Shown: positions 9,560-18,941, counted from the first letter of the stretch. The stretch is DNA of 45,681 nt from Streptococcus suis 10581 (GCA_000440235.1 ALKQ01000060.1:1-45681), one strand, 5' to 3'. Program-made: numbers and translations. The notes: generated by a model not told the origin, from the sequence alone.

Positions 9560-10710
9560 CAGCTACCTCCTTTGTTTTCCATTTCTTCTAATTCACGATA
9601 AAGAGCCGCCAGCTTGGCTTGACCTTCCTGCGTTTGTCCTTGCTGAACCTCTTCCTTACTCCACTCAGGCACATTGCTTTTCTGTGGCTGGCTCGGCTTG
9701 GTGACAGCTTGACCTGCCTTCAACTCTCTTAGGTAAAGAACAGCTGCCTCTGCACTGCCAATTCCCTTGTAGGAAAAATCATTGCCCAGCTTCATAGCGT
9801 ATTTTTCATTCAGATTGGCTGAGTCCACCTTGTTAAAGGTATAGAGGACCAAGACATTGATAACTTCGTCAAGCAGACCCAAATTGGCCAAATCCGTCAA
9901 GCATTTTCGTTCTGTTCCTGTCACCGCTGCCTTCCGTTGCTCCTTGATAAAGGACAGGAAGGTTAGGCTGGATTTTGATTTCGCTTCACGAACAATGGCT
10001 TGTTCTTGGGCAGTGAGGTTGGCGCTTTCTGTTGGCAATGACTGGCGTGACTGCTGCAAGCGTTTGGTCGAGATGGTCTGTCCAATAGCTGTTGCTTTAG
10101 CCTGGCGATAGGTTTCCAACCAAGTCCACCCTGCCTGCTCTGCTATGTAACTAAGCGCAATAATATCCTCAGCTTCATCCTGAAAAAGAAGCTTATCTTT
10201 AGCCATTAATGCCTTGAAGGCAGACCAGTCAAAATCATGTTTCGGTTCAAAAACAACTGGAGCCTGCCCATCCATGGTAAAGACCTGAGAAAATGTTTTT
10301 GAGATATTCTGTTCCTGATTGGGTAGGTGAACAAGCAGATTCTCCATGCTTGACTCCCCAATCTTCCTTGCTAACAAGTTCTTATACAAGGGTTTCGCTA
10401 GAAAACTTTTTACGGTCAGAGGGGCTTGTAGCGCCAAACCTGTTAATTCATCTGCACGATAGAGTTCTAGAAGCCCCATGGCAGTCAGAACATCCAGAGC
10501 CTTCTCCAAACGATTCATTCCAAAATCCATGTGATTGAGAATGACAGTCCATTTGTAACGTCCTTGCCCTTGATCGGCAAAACTATAAAAGTAATAATAA
10601 AGCGCTAATGCATCAAAACCGATAATCGGCTGATAGCATTGGCTAAGACTGACAATATCAGGTGTAAACGGGCTGATTTTTATATAGGCAAATAAATCAT
10701 TTGGTTTCAT
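9559..10710 (-). CDS. dnaB: Replication initiation/membrane attachment protein DnaB (Gram-positive type)
   Basis: A 383-aa protein of the Firmicute DnaB/DnaD family, distinct from the E. coli helicase of the same name. It works with DnaD and DnaI to load the helicase at the origin. The N-terminal winged-helix part begins [18 protein letters not shown]. The C-terminal DnaB/DnaD domain includes the stretch around [17 protein letters not shown] and [20 protein letters not shown]. The gene starts inside the end of nrdR (14-bp overlap) and ends by overlapping the dnaI start. The nrdR-dnaB-dnaI order is standard for streptococci. Confidence 0.95.
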   Translation of the reverse strand: MKPNDLFAYIKISPFTPDIVSLSQCYQPIIGFDALALYYYFYSFADQGQGRYKWTVILNHMDFGMNRLEKALDVLTAMGLLELYRADELTGLALQAPLTVKSFLAKPLYKNLLARKIGESSMENLLVHLPNQEQNISKTFSQVFTMDGQAPVVFEPKHDFDWSAFKALMAKDKLLFQDEAEDIIALSYIAEQAGWTWLETYRQAKATAIGQTISTKRLQQSRQSLPTESANLTAQEQAIVREAKSKSSLTFLSFIKEQRKAAVTGTERKCLTDLANLGLLDEVINVLVLYTFNKVDSANLNEKYAMKLGNDFSYKGIGSAEAAVLYLRELKAGQAVTKPSQPQKSNVPEWSKEEVQQGQTQEGQAKLAALYRELEEMENKGGS

Positions 10711-11188
10711 CTTTTTTTCCCGGTTTTACCTTACTTCCTTTGGAAATCATCTGCTTAAGCAAATTTTCTAGCTCTCCAACATCTTTGAAAGAACGATAAA
10801 CCGATGCAAAACGCACATAGGTGATTTCATCCAATTCGACCAATTCTTCCATTACCAAATTCCCAATGACATCGGATTCTATTTCACTATCACCTTGTGC
10901 TCGAACCTTCTGTTCAATCCGATTCACCACTTCATCAATATCATCGGTTGACACAGGGCGCTTTTGAGCAGAGCGAATAATCCCATTGAAAATCTTTTCA
11001 CGTGAAAACTGCTCTCTAGTTCCGTCTTTTTTCACAACGACTAGAGTTTTCTCTTCAATCCGTTCATAGGTGGTAAAACGTTGACCACATTGGTCGCAGG
11101 AACGACGACGACGGATGGTATTGCCATCTTCAGCCTGACGACTATCAATGACACTTGATTTCAAACTCTGACATTTTGGACAACGCAT
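10697..11188 (-). CDS. nrdR: Transcriptional repressor NrdR
   Basis: NrdR (163 aa) represses ribonucleotide reductase operons when dATP is high. The N-terminal zinc ribbon is clear (CPKC at residues 3-6 and CDQC around 31-34). The ATP-cone domain follows with [20 protein letters not shown]. The C-terminus ends in a Lys-rich tail. It is the first gene of the operon with dnaB and dnaI, so nucleotide-pool sensing and replication initiation are encoded together. The regulator's target boxes were not found inside this window. Confidence 0.97.
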   Translation of the reverse strand: MRCPKCQSLKSSVIDSRQAEDGNTIRRRRSCDQCGQRFTTYERIEEKTLVVVKKDGTREQFSREKIFNGIIRSAQKRPVSTDDIDEVVNRIEQKVRAQGDSEIESDVIGNLVMEELVELDEITYVRFASVYRSFKDVGELENLLKQMISKGSKVKPGKKDETK

Positions 11189-11240
11189 ACTCTTTCTCCT
11201 ACATAAACTTTATCACTTCAGTATAGCATAAAAATGACAA

Positions 11241-11272
11241 AAATAAAAGAAAGCGAGAATTACTCACTTTCT
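11241..11272 (-). terminator. Terminator of the AI-2E-family gene
   Basis: A 10-bp stem (AGAAAGCGAG with CTCACTTTCT, one G-U pair in the transcript) around a 5-base loop, followed by a T-rich run on the minus strand. The stop codon of the gene at 11260 lies in the loop. Confidence 0.7.
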
Positions 11273-12390
11273 ACCAATAATTCATCTTGCTTTTTCAATC
11301 GACTGGCAACCCATTCACGAACCAAGCGATAGACAACCGCAAAAATTGGGGTAAAGAAGACCATACCAAGTAGGCCAAACAAATTACCACCAATCAGGGC
11401 TGCAGCCAGAGTAAATAGGGTAGGAAGACCAACTGATTGACCAACCACGCGCGGGTAAATCACATTCCCTTCAATCAACTGAAGAATCTGGAAGAGTACG
11501 ATAGACCAGAGTGCCAAGAGTGGATTTTGTACCGCCACAAAGAGAGCACTAATCAAACACGCTGAAAAGGGACCGATATAAGGTACAAATGATAGGACCC
11601 CTGCCAAAATACCAGCCATGCTGGCATAAGGAATTCCTGAGAGCGAATAACTAACAAAGACAAGTGTCCCAATGATACACGCCTCAACAATCTGACTCAT
11701 CAAGAATCGGTCATAAGTATCAACAATAACTTCTCCAATATAGTTCACTACTCTGACAGTCTTCTCCGGCAAGGTAGCCTGCAAGAACTTTCTCGTCATC
11801 GCCTGCAAGTGCTCCTTGCTCCCTAAAATCGCTAGAGTGAAGAAGAAAGCCATTATCAACGTCATAGTGTTCGAAAAAATCCCCGTCACATTGGACACCA
11901 AGCCAGATAAAATCGGTGTGACCAAACTTGAAATAAGTGTTAAATTCTTCAACTGATCCAAAAAGCTGGCAATCTGGTCTCCGATTTGTCCCGACAAAAG
12001 ACCATTTGATTCAAGAAAATTAGTTAGGGCATTTACCGATTTTGGAATGGCTGTGCTGCTAACCGAAACCAGCTCTGAAACAGTCGTCACCAATGTAGGA
12101 AGAACGATCACCACCAGTCCTGTCACAATTAAAACAAATCCAATTAATACTCCAACAATTGCCAAAGACCGCTTGGATTTCTTTAAAAAAGAAATTTTTT
12201 CAAACTGATCTTCTAATTTTTTCATGGGAACATTGAGGATGAAGGCAAAAATAGCTCCAATAAAAAGCGAATTCATACTGCCTAATAATTGTTGAGTAGC
12301 CCCATAAATACTAGACCAGTTGAGAACAGCTAACAATGTCGCTCCAGATAAGAGTATCAATATGACTTTTTCTTTAAATGATGTATTCAT
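11260..12390 (-). CDS. AI-2E family transporter (UPF0118/PerM type)
   Basis: A 376-aa polytopic membrane protein of the AI-2E exporter superfamily, formerly UPF0118. Seven to eight hydrophobic segments are visible. The family signature is in the C-terminal half: ASMAGILAGVLSFVPYIGPF, followed by LLALWSIVLFQILQLIEGNVIYP and GLPTLFTLAAALIGGNLFGLLGM. Members are reported to export autoinducer-2 or to act as sodium/proton antiporters; which applies here is unknown. It is transcribed alone, with terminators on both sides. Confidence 0.9.
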   Translation of the reverse strand: MNTSFKEKVILILLSGATLLAVLNWSSIYGATQQLLGSMNSLFIGAIFAFILNVPMKKLEDQFEKISFLKKSKRSLAIVGVLIGFVLIVTGLVVIVLPTLVTTVSELVSVSSTAIPKSVNALTNFLESNGLLSGQIGDQIASFLDQLKNLTLISSLVTPILSGLVSNVTGIFSNTMTLIMAFFFTLAILGSKEHLQAMTRKFLQATLPEKTVRVVNYIGEVIVDTYDRFLMSQIVEACIIGTLVFVSYSLSGIPYASMAGILAGVLSFVPYIGPFSACLISALFVAVQNPLLALWSIVLFQILQLIEGNVIYPRVVGQSVGLPTLFTLAAALIGGNLFGLLGMVFFTPIFAVVYRLVREWVASRLKKQDELLVESE

Positions 12391-12439
12391 AACTTTTCCA
12401 TTCTTACTTATTGGCTATTATTTTATCACACGCTTATAG

Positions 12440-12465
12440 AAAAAGAAAGAGGGAAAGCTTCCCTC
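12440..12465 (-). terminator. Terminator of ritR
   Basis: Perfect 7-bp stem (GAGGGAA with TTCCCTC) with a 3-base loop, followed on the minus strand by TTTCTTTTTC. It lies 14 bases after the ritR stop. Confidence 0.8.
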
Positions 12466-12479
12466 CACTCTACTCTAAA

Positions 12480-13169
12480 TCAATCGCGCATGGCATATCC
12501 GACACCACGAACTGTTTTTATATATGAATCTTGATGTGGCAAATCCAGTTTACCACGTAGATAGCGAATATATACATCGACGACATTGGTCTCAGAAGCC
12601 GCTTCATATTTCCAAACACGCTCAAGAAGTTGTTCTCGACTAACAGGCTCTGGGCTATTCATTAAGGTCGCCAACAGATCATACTCTCGGCGGGTCAAAT
12701 TAATCAATTCATCACCTCGAGTCACTGTTCGATTTTGAAAATCAACCTTCAAATCACGATAGGCCGCATGCATGTGAACCTGTTTACAGTTATTGTCAAT
12801 AAAATCACGACCACGAAAAATCGCAGAGATTTGCTCCACTAAATCACTGATGACAAAGGGCTTCACTACGTAGGAAACAGCATAAGAGAGGACTTCTTCC
12901 CCATATTGACTAACTTCTGTCGGCTCAACTACCACAATCATGACCGTGGCTGGTTTTATCGCTAATAGTTCTGTAGCCAATTCCTTGCTGGACATGTCTG
13001 AAAGCTGAAAACTCATCAGAATCAAGTCAAAATCCGTTTCATGTGCCAAGGACATAGCCTCTTTCCCTGTCGATGCATAATCAACAAGATAGTCTTTTTT
13101 CTGCAATTCCATGGAAACAAAATGCGAGAGATTGCGTTCTTTACCAGCAATCAAAATTTTCTTAGCCAT
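12480..13169 (-). CDS. ritR: Orphan atypical response regulator RitR (CovR-like)
   Basis: An OmpR/PhoB-type regulator of 229 aa. The receiver (1-118) lacks the features needed for phosphorylation: the usual acidic pair is replaced by AGKER at 8-12, and position 53, normally the phospho-Asp, is Ser. The Lys of the pocket (K103 in VKPF) remains. The linker holds Cys128 in RDFIDNNC, the same position as the redox-switch Cys of pneumococcal RitR. The winged-helix domain (135-229) is intact, ending in SYIKTVRGVGYAMRD. Pneumococcal RitR represses iron uptake, also lacks Asp53 and also lies next to gnd, so RitR is the better name; in S. suis this type of orphan regulator is often labelled CovR. No histidine kinase gene is adjacent. 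Confidence 0.9.
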   Translation of the reverse strand: MAKKILIAGKERNLSHFVSMELQKKDYLVDYASTGKEAMSLAHETDFDLILMSFQLSDMSSKELATELLAIKPATVMIVVVEPTEVSQYGEEVLSYAVSYVVKPFVISDLVEQISAIFRGRDFIDNNCKQVHMHAAYRDLKVDFQNRTVTRGDELINLTRREYDLLATLMNSPEPVSREQLLERVWKYEAASETNVVDVYIRYLRGKLDLPHQDSYIKTVRGVGYAMRD

Positions 13170-13219
13170 TATCCATCCTTTTCTATTCTTTCAAATGGTG
13201 TAGGAATCGTATTATGACT

Positions 13220-13243
13220 AGAAAGAAGGGCGCTTCCACGCCC
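13220..13243 (-). terminator. Terminator of gnd
   Basis: Stem GGGCG with CGCCC around a 6-base loop, followed by a T/C-rich run on the minus strand, immediately after the gnd stop. The stem is short, so termination may be partial and ritR may receive read-through. Confidence 0.6.
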
Positions 13244-13250
13244 ATCTTTT

Positions 13251-14678
13251 CTATTTTGATTCGCTATACCAGTCGTAATGGAAGATTCCTTCTTTATCTT
13301 TACGGTTATAAGTGTGAGCACCAAAGTAGTCACGTTGTGCTTGAATCAAGTTCGCTGGCAAGTTTTCAGCACGGTAGCTATCGAAGTAGGTAATAGCTGC
13401 TGAGAATGTTGGTACAGGAACTCCTGCTTGAACTGCCAAGGCAACAACATCACGAACTGCCTGTTGATACTTAGCTGTTACATCAAGGAAGTACTCATCC
13501 AAGAGCAAGTTTGCCAAGTCTTCATCACGTCCGTAGGCATCCGTAATCTTTTGCAAGAAGCGAGCGCGGATGATACAACCTGCACGCCAGATTTTTGCGA
13601 TTTCACCAAATGGCAAGTTCCAGTTGTTTTCTTTTGATGCTACGCGCAACTGTGCAAAACCTTGTGCATAAGACATGATTTTTGAGAAGTACAATGCTTG
13701 ACGGATTTTTTCTACCAATTCAGCCTTGTCGCCTTCGTATGCAAACGGAGCTGGTTTTGGAAGGACCTTGCTTGCTGCCACACGCTCATCTTTGTAAGTT
13801 GAGATATAACGAGCAAATACAGATTCTGTAATCAATGACAATGGCACACCCAAGTCAAGTGATGATTGACTTGTCCATTTACCAGTTCCCTTGTTACCAG
13901 CAGCGTCCATGATGTAGTCAACAATTGGACCATCTTGACCTTGGTCATCCTTACGCTTCAAGATATCAGCCGTGATTTCAATCAAGTAGCTATCCAATTC
14001 GCCTTTGTTCCACTCAGTAAAGATGTCAGCCATTTCATCCACTGACAAACCGAGCAAGTGTTGCATGAGGTCATAAGACTCCGCAATCAATTGCATGTCG
14101 CCATACTCGATACCGTTGTGTACCATTTTTACGTAGTGACCAGCTCCATCTGGACCGATATAAGTCACACATGGGGCTCCATCTTCTGGTGCTTTTGCTG
14201 AAATTTCTTCCAAGACATCTGCCACCAATTCGTAAGCTTCTTTTTGACCACCAGGCATGATAGATGGACCTTCAAGGGCTCCTTTTTCACCACCAGATAC
14301 ACCTGTACCGATGAAGTTAATACCTGAATTTGCCAATTCTTTTGAACGACGGATAGTGTCTTCGTAGAAAGTATTACCACCATCGATCAAGATGTCACCT
14401 TCATCCAAGTGCGGCAAAAGTGCTTGAATGGTTGCATCTGTACCAGGACCAGCTTGAACCATAAGCATGATGCGACGTGGTTTTTCGATAGATGCCACAA
14501 AGCTTTCCACATCGTAACTTGGTACCAAGTTTTTACCTGGGTTGCTTGCAACAACATCTTCTGTTTTATCAGCAGAGCGGTTGTAAATAGCTACTGAATA
14601 GCCACGTGATTCAACATTAAGCGCAAGGTTGCGGCCCATAACGGCCATCCCTACAACACCAAAATTTGCTTTAGTCAT
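13251..14678 (-). CDS. gnd: 6-phosphogluconate dehydrogenase, decarboxylating
   Basis: Gnd (475 aa) oxidises 6-phosphogluconate to ribulose 5-phosphate and CO2 while reducing NADP+, in the oxidative pentose phosphate pathway. The N-terminal cofactor fold begins [16 protein letters not shown] with the R33 region YNRSADKT. Substrate-binding and catalytic residues are in [20 protein letters not shown], the Lys in [16 protein letters not shown] (catalytic K), and the C-terminal [12 protein letters not shown] near-consensus promoter and an AGAGGAG ribosome site precede it. Adjacent ritR is a redox-type regulator, and NADPH from Gnd feeds the thioredoxin reductase encoded nearby, though a regulatory link is only inferred. 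Confidence 0.98.
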   Translation of the reverse strand: MTKANFGVVGMAVMGRNLALNVESRGYSVAIYNRSADKTEDVVASNPGKNLVPSYDVESFVASIEKPRRIMLMVQAGPGTDATIQALLPHLDEGDILIDGGNTFYEDTIRRSKELANSGINFIGTGVSGGEKGALEGPSIMPGGQKEAYELVADVLEEISAKAPEDGAPCVTYIGPDGAGHYVKMVHNGIEYGDMQLIAESYDLMQHLLGLSVDEMADIFTEWNKGELDSYLIEITADILKRKDDQGQDGPIVDYIMDAAGNKGTGKWTSQSSLDLGVPLSLITESVFARYISTYKDERVAASKVLPKPAPFAYEGDKAELVEKIRQALYFSKIMSYAQGFAQLRVASKENNWNLPFGEIAKIWRAGCIIRARFLQKITDAYGRDEDLANLLLDEYFLDVTAKYQQAVRDVVALAVQAGVPVPTFSAAITYFDSYRAENLPANLIQAQRDYFGAHTYNRKDKEGIFHYDWYSESK

Positions 14679-14708
14679 TTGTTTACTCCTCTAATTTGTA
14701 TCTCTTTT

Positions 14709-14737
14709 ATTATACACCGAAAGCTTAAAATTGACAA
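14709..14737 (-). promoter_or_regulatory. Sigma-A promoter of gnd
   Basis: On the minus strand TTGTCA and TATAAT are separated by exactly 17 bases, about 30 bases before the gnd start codon. Both boxes are near or at consensus. Confidence 0.8.
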
Positions 14738-14774
14738 GAATTTTCAGATAATTTAACTATCTTGCCAATCTGAG

Positions 14775-15314
14775 TTAGTCCTCATCTCCAAATAACCCTT
14801 GTAATTGGGCAAAAGGACTATTGGCCTCTTTTTTCTCTTGAGCTTTTTGTTGAAAATCTTCTTCAGTCATTAAAGCCCAAGCTTGACCAGATGGTAGTTC
14901 CTGTCCAGCTTCTTCTTCAGGTGTCAAGACTTTGATTGGTATAGCCAGTAAAATATTATCTGCTACACTCTCATCAAGGACAATGTGGTCATCTTCTACT
15001 ACCAGTACCATATCCTCATCAATCAAATCTTGTTCTTTAAGAACTGCTTCATTGGCAACAAAGAGTTCATTGACGTTTTGGACCTCATGCAAAACAACTG
15101 GTTGCAGAGAACGACTGGATGCCAAGGTAATATCATAAGTCATCTGATAGTCCAAGAAAAAGAAACCTGATTCAAAACGGATATTTCCAGTGACTTGGAC
15201 TGGCGACAAGCCTAGAACTTCACCATTTCGAGCTTGCAATTCTTCCTGTAAATCCAAGGTTTTATCAAAGGAGATTCCATCTGGATTTTTCTGAATATCG
15301 TAAATATGAAACAT
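14775..15314 (-). CDS. DUF177 (YceD-like) protein
   Basis: A 179-aa acidic cytosolic protein of the DUF177/YceD family. The typical pattern is visible: a beta-rich N-terminus with VQVTGNIRFESGFFFLDYQM, and a central acidic segment around EDDHIVLDESVADNILLAIPIKVL. In many bacteria the family gene sits before rpmF and is tied to rRNA or ribosome metabolism; rpmF is not next to it here. It lies 9 bases after trxB and probably shares its transcript. The usual Cys-containing motif of longer family members is not evident. Function in streptococci is unknown. Confidence 0.85.
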   Translation of the reverse strand: MFHIYDIQKNPDGISFDKTLDLQEELQARNGEVLGLSPVQVTGNIRFESGFFFLDYQMTYDITLASSRSLQPVVLHEVQNVNELFVANEAVLKEQDLIDEDMVLVVEDDHIVLDESVADNILLAIPIKVLTPEEEAGQELPSGQAWALMTEEDFQQKAQEKKEANSPFAQLQGLFGDED

Positions 15315-15323
15315 TGTATTCCC

Positions 15324-16241
15324 CTATTCAGCTAGTTCTGTAATGTAGTTATAGACTTCTTGTCCAGCAACTGCACCATTTCCTACTGCCGTTGCAATCT
15401 GACGAAGTTGATTTTGACGAATATCACCGATGGCATAGATGCCTGATTGAGTCGTTTCCATCTTTTCATTAGTGATAACCCAACCAGCTTCGTCTGTAAT
15501 TCCTAGGTCCGCAACTGTATCAGTCATCGGATCCAGACCGACATAGATAAAGACACCACCGAAATCAAGTTCACTGACTTCTTCAGTTTTTACATTTTTG
15601 ATAACCACGCTTTGTACACGTAAGTCATCGCCCTTGATTTCTTCGACTACACTATCCCAGATGAAGTTGATTTTTTCATTGGCAAAGGCTCGGTCTTGGA
15701 TGACTTTTTGAGCACGAAGTTGATCACGGCGGTGAACAATTGTCACAGACTCCGCAAATTGTGTTAAGAAGAGAGCTTCTTCGACCGCAGAATCTCCACC
15801 ACCGACAACCAAGAGTTTTTGTCCACGGAAGAAGGCACCGTCACAGACTGCACAATATGAGACACCACGGCTATTGTAAGTATCCTCACCTGGAATACCT
15901 AACAAACGGTGTTTTGCCCCCATGGCTAGAACGACTGTCTTTGTCTCCAAAACACCATCCTCAGTAATCACTTTCTTAATTTGTCCTTCTTCCTCAATAC
16001 GGACTAGGGTGCCAAAAATATGGTCCACACCGAATTTTTCCAAGGGTTCAAACATTTTTTCAGCCAAGGCTGGACCTGAAATATGGTCATAGCCTGGATA
16101 GTTTTCAATTTCCGCGGTATTATTCATCTGACCACCATAAATACCACGTTCCAAAAGAGCTACCTTTAAATTGCTACGCCCTGCATAAAGAGCTGCAGTC
16201 ATCCCCGCAGGACCTGCACCAATTACAACTGTATCGTACAT
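15324..16241 (-). CDS. trxB: Thioredoxin reductase (NADPH)
   Basis: TrxB (305 aa) passes electrons from NADPH through FAD to thioredoxin. The FAD-binding motif is VVIGAGPAGMTAALYAGR at the N-terminus. The redox-active CAVC pair lies in GVSYCAVCDGAFF near residues 133-136, and the NADPH motif is VVGGGDSAVEEALFL. The C-terminal FAD contact IYAIGDIRQNQLRQI is also present. It sits in a minus-strand run with the DUF4059 gene upstream (13-base gap) and the DUF177 gene downstream. Confidence 0.97.
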   Translation of the reverse strand: MYDTVVIGAGPAGMTAALYAGRSNLKVALLERGIYGGQMNNTAEIENYPGYDHISGPALAEKMFEPLEKFGVDHIFGTLVRIEEEGQIKKVITEDGVLETKTVVLAMGAKHRLLGIPGEDTYNSRGVSYCAVCDGAFFRGQKLLVVGGGDSAVEEALFLTQFAESVTIVHRRDQLRAQKVIQDRAFANEKINFIWDSVVEEIKGDDLRVQSVVIKNVKTEEVSELDFGGVFIYVGLDPMTDTVADLGITDEAGWVITNEKMETTQSGIYAIGDIRQNQLRQIATAVGNGAVAGQEVYNYITELAE

Positions 16242-16254
16242 ATACTTTTTCCTT

Positions 16255-16479
16255 CTACGCTTTAAACATTAATAAGATTCCCACTACTCCAAAGGCTGCA
16301 ATGGGGATTGTCATCACATTAATCATCAACAAATCAAACAAGAAATCTTGTCGTTCTTGCAAGGTTTTATCCACACCCTTTGTCGCACGCCAGATAAACC
16401 AGACCAGACTAGAAGTGATAATCAGCAAGGAAGCTATTAGCAATCCTTGTAAATAAAAACTGAGAATATTTTGTAACAT
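16255..16479 (-). CDS. DUF4059 family small membrane protein
   Basis: A 74-aa protein with two clear membrane helices (residues about 5-28 and 50-72) and a short charged loop ATKGVDKTLQERQD between them. It matches the streptococcal DUF4059 family, which is found beside trxB in pneumococcus as well. An upstream in-frame TTG adds four codons, but it directly abuts the AGGAGGG motif, so the ATG at 16477-16479 is the likelier start. Function is unknown; the conserved place before trxB suggests a membrane partner for redox metabolism, which is a guess. Confidence 0.8.
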   Translation of the reverse strand: MLQNILSFYLQGLLIASLLIITSSLVWFIWRATKGVDKTLQERQDFLFDLLMINVMTIPIAAFGVVGILLMFKA

Positions 16480-16496
16480 GGTCTTTTCCAACCCTC

Positions 16497-17840
16497 CTAG
16501 AAGGTTTGACGCTTGGCTTTACGTTCTGCACGACCCTTTGCACGCGCTTCAACTCGCTTGGTCTTGCGACGTTTTTCATCAACAGCCCATTGAATTTTCT
16601 TCTTGTAGCCTGGTTTGACTTTTTTCTTTTTCTTCTTGACCAAGCCAATCATTTCCAAATCTAGTTTTTCACGAGATTTTTCACGGTTAGCACGGCGGTC
16701 ACGGTCGTAGGTATCGACAAATTCGCCATTTTTCATTTCTTTTGGCAAGAATTTGATATTGAGTTTTTCTAGCTCTCGAATATCTGCATCATCGCTTGGC
16801 TGATAAAGGGTAATGGCAATACCTGATAAACCATTACGACCTGTGCGCCCCACACGGTGGACAAAGAAGGAAAGATCCTGTGGAATGGCATCATTGATGA
16901 CATGACTGACGCCCTCAATGTCAATCCCACGTGCTGCTAAATCCGTTGCAACAATGTACTGATAGTCCAAGTTCTTCACCTGATTCATCATCCGCTTGCG
17001 CTCACGTGGAGGAATATCCCCATGAATCTTTGCGACACGAAGACCGTTCGCAGTCAAATAGCTATGCAATTCATCTGCACGTGTCTTTGTATTGACAAAA
17101 ATCATGGCCAAGTAAGGTTGCATGAGCTTGGTTACTTCCAAGATTTGAGCATTACGGTCACGCCCCTTGGTTGAAATCAGCCAGTTTTCAATGGTATCTG
17201 AAATGACCGTATGGGTCTTGATTTGTTCCATGACTGGATTGGACAAGTATTTTTTCAAAAACGGTTGGAGTTTCTGCGGAATGGTCGCTGAAAAGACCAT
17301 AAATTGCAAGTCTTTTGGCAGGCTGCCAGCAATCTTATCAACTGTTTCCAAAAAGCCCATGTCCAAGGTCATATCTGCCTCATCAACCACAAAGGTTTTG
17401 GCTTTATGGATAGCAAGGTCACCTGATTTGACCAAATCATAGATACGCCCTGGTGTCCCAACAACAATGTGAGGCTGACTAGCTTGAAGCTTGTCAATTT
17501 GACGGTTCTTATCCGTACCGCCAACATAATTGGTCACACGAACTTCGATGTCCGAATGACTAGCCAACTGGCGTGCCGCTTGATAAATCTGAGTAGCCAG
17601 TTCACGAGATGGGGCTGTAATAACAGCCTGAACTTGGTCCAATTCCTCATTTAATTTTTGGAAAATCGGGATCAAGAAGGTATGGGTCTTACCCGAACCT
17701 GTTTTTGATTCCCCTATCAAGTCTCTCCCTGACAAAACAACAGGAATCAATTTCTCCTGAACTTCTGTCGGCTGGACAAAGTTAATTTCTTTCAAAGCCT
17801 CCTGAATATAAGGCTTGAGTTTCATATCTGTAAATTTCAT
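16497..17840 (-). CDS. cshB: DEAD-box RNA helicase, CshB-like
   Basis: An ATP-dependent RNA helicase of 447 aa. The Q motif region begins LKPYIQEALKEINFVQPTEVQ. Motif I is GESKTGSGKT, motif II VVDEADMTLDMG, motif III SAT in VFSATIP, motif V ATDLAARGIDIEG and motif VI HRVGRTGRNG. The C-terminal tail is strongly basic (runs of Lys/Arg), as in RNA-binding tails. It resembles B. subtilis CshB (YqfR), which has roles in cold adaptation and RNA metabolism; the CshB assignment is by remembered similarity. A longer frame adds 19 codons, but the ATG at 17838-17840 has GAGGGA just upstream and starts the conserved region. Confidence 0.88.
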   Translation of the reverse strand: MKFTDMKLKPYIQEALKEINFVQPTEVQEKLIPVVLSGRDLIGESKTGSGKTHTFLIPIFQKLNEELDQVQAVITAPSRELATQIYQAARQLASHSDIEVRVTNYVGGTDKNRQIDKLQASQPHIVVGTPGRIYDLVKSGDLAIHKAKTFVVDEADMTLDMGFLETVDKIAGSLPKDLQFMVFSATIPQKLQPFLKKYLSNPVMEQIKTHTVISDTIENWLISTKGRDRNAQILEVTKLMQPYLAMIFVNTKTRADELHSYLTANGLRVAKIHGDIPPRERKRMMNQVKNLDYQYIVATDLAARGIDIEGVSHVINDAIPQDLSFFVHRVGRTGRNGLSGIAITLYQPSDDADIRELEKLNIKFLPKEMKNGEFVDTYDRDRRANREKSREKLDLEMIGLVKKKKKKVKPGYKKKIQWAVDEKRRKTKRVEARAKGRAERKAKRQTF

Positions 17841-17895
17841 AGTTCCCTCTTTAGTTGTACTGCCCTCTATTATAGCACGATTTAGGTGGACAAGC

Positions 17896-17917
17896 AAAAA
17901 GGACGGATACCCGTCCT
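17896..17917 (-). terminator. Terminator after the EcsC-family pseudogene
   Basis: Stem AGGACGG with CCGTCCT around a 4-base loop, followed by TTTTTGC on the minus strand, 2 bases after the stop codon at 17920. Confidence 0.8.
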
Positions 17918-17919
17918 AA

Positions 17920-18857
17920 TCAACTCTCACTTGCTTCAGTAAATTCTGCCTCAATAATTCCAAGTTCCTTCTCTTCTTCCAAACTTGCTTTAAAGGCCTC
18001 AGTGAGCTCTAATTCGCCATCAAAATCACCATTTATTTTTTTCACAAATGTGTCTGCCAACATCCCTCCCATGGGCTGGAAGGTAAAATAGGTCAAACCT
18101 CCTGAAATCAGACCACCCAAAATAGGAACTGCATTGGCAATGGTCTTTTCAACAGTCTTTTTGGTAATTTTCACACCAATCACTGCGGCTACCTTTTTCA
18201 CCAAGGGATACCAAGTTGTCTTGGTCAAAGCCTGCATAGCTACTTTTTTACCGATATTAGCTCCGACTGTCTTGGATACTTTATTGAGAAGAACTGCTGA
18301 ACCACCTGCTCCAAACATGACACCAATGTAGGCAATAATGCGGATTTGAACCTCTTCTGAAATTTCCTTCCCTTCACCAACAAATAATTCATCTTCACCA
18401 AAAAGATAAGCGATTTGTTGCGACAAATTCAAGGCAAAACCAAAATACTGAGCTATAGTCGAATGAATTAGCTTTCAGACAAGGAACTGAGGCGCAGGCT
18501 ATACTAAAGTATGGCAAGGCGAAAGTGACGATGTATCAAAGATAATTCAAATGACTATATATCAGCAGTACCTGCCGCCACCGCTGTAAATGGATTCCCC
18601 GGTAAACCAGCTGCGAAAGAAATCAAAGATGTTTTCGTAGTCATATCATTAATGATTTTTTCAGCTTCCTTACGCAAAGCTTTTGTAGTGAAAACCGCCG
18701 TTGGTCCATCCGCAATAATTTTATCTAGATAGGGACTATCTTTGAAACGAGTCTTCAAAAATTCTTCCCGATTGACTTTAACCATAGGAAGTTGACTAGC
18801 AGCTGTCATGGTTTGAATAACCACTCCATATAACTGTTCTTGATTGAATTGTTCCAT
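17920..18857 (-). pseudogene. EcsC-family protein gene interrupted by a miniature element
   Basis: The 5' part (18857 down to 18560) encodes the N-terminal ~99 residues, starting after a GGAGG site and ending ...PFTAVAAGTADI. The 3' part, from 18453 down, resumes with AQYFGFALNLSQQIAYLFGEDEL and runs to the stop at 17920. Joined, TADIAQYFGFALNLSQQ matches the EcsC family core, where a Pro/Gly-rich loop is followed by ADIxQ and a helical LAQKLAYLYG-like segment. A ~104-bp insert separates the halves and puts a stop codon right at the junction and shifts the frame. Removing it with one copy of the TA duplication restores one 277-codon frame. The 3' half could still be translated from internal starts, giving a 170-aa piece of doubtful use. 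EcsC-type proteins are membrane-associated with unclear function. Confidence 0.85.
18454..18559. repeat. Miniature inverted-repeat element, RUP/BOX-like, inserted in a gene
   Basis: About 106 bp including flanking TA dinucleotides. The ends are imperfect inverted repeats: TATAGTCGAATGAATTAGC at one end and TATAGTCATTTGAATTATC at the other, about 18 of 23 positions alike. It encodes nothing. The size, the TA target duplication and the inverted ends recall pneumococcal RUP elements, thought to be moved by IS630-type transposases. The inner part GGCAAGGCGAAAGTGACGA also resembles the boxA core. No transposase of that type is in the window, so movement in trans is inferred. Confidence 0.8.
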
Positions 18858-18907
18858 TTTTATCCTCCACCAATTCTCTCTCTATCCCCCCGACCATATT
18901 TGTCAAG

Positions 18908-18933
18908 GTAAAAAAACAGCATTTCTGCTGTTT
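18908..18933 (-). terminator. Terminator of the rsmH-ftsL-pbp2x-mraY cluster
   Basis: Perfect 8-bp stem (AAACAGCA with TGCTGTTT), 4-base loop, then a T run on the minus strand, 8 bases after the mraY stop. Confidence 0.85.
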
Positions 18934-18941
18934 CTGACATT

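Noticed and set aside
12480..13169. Canonical CovR of a CovRS two-component pair
   Set aside because: No kinase gene is adjacent, the phospho-Asp is missing, and sequence and neighbourhood fit RitR better.
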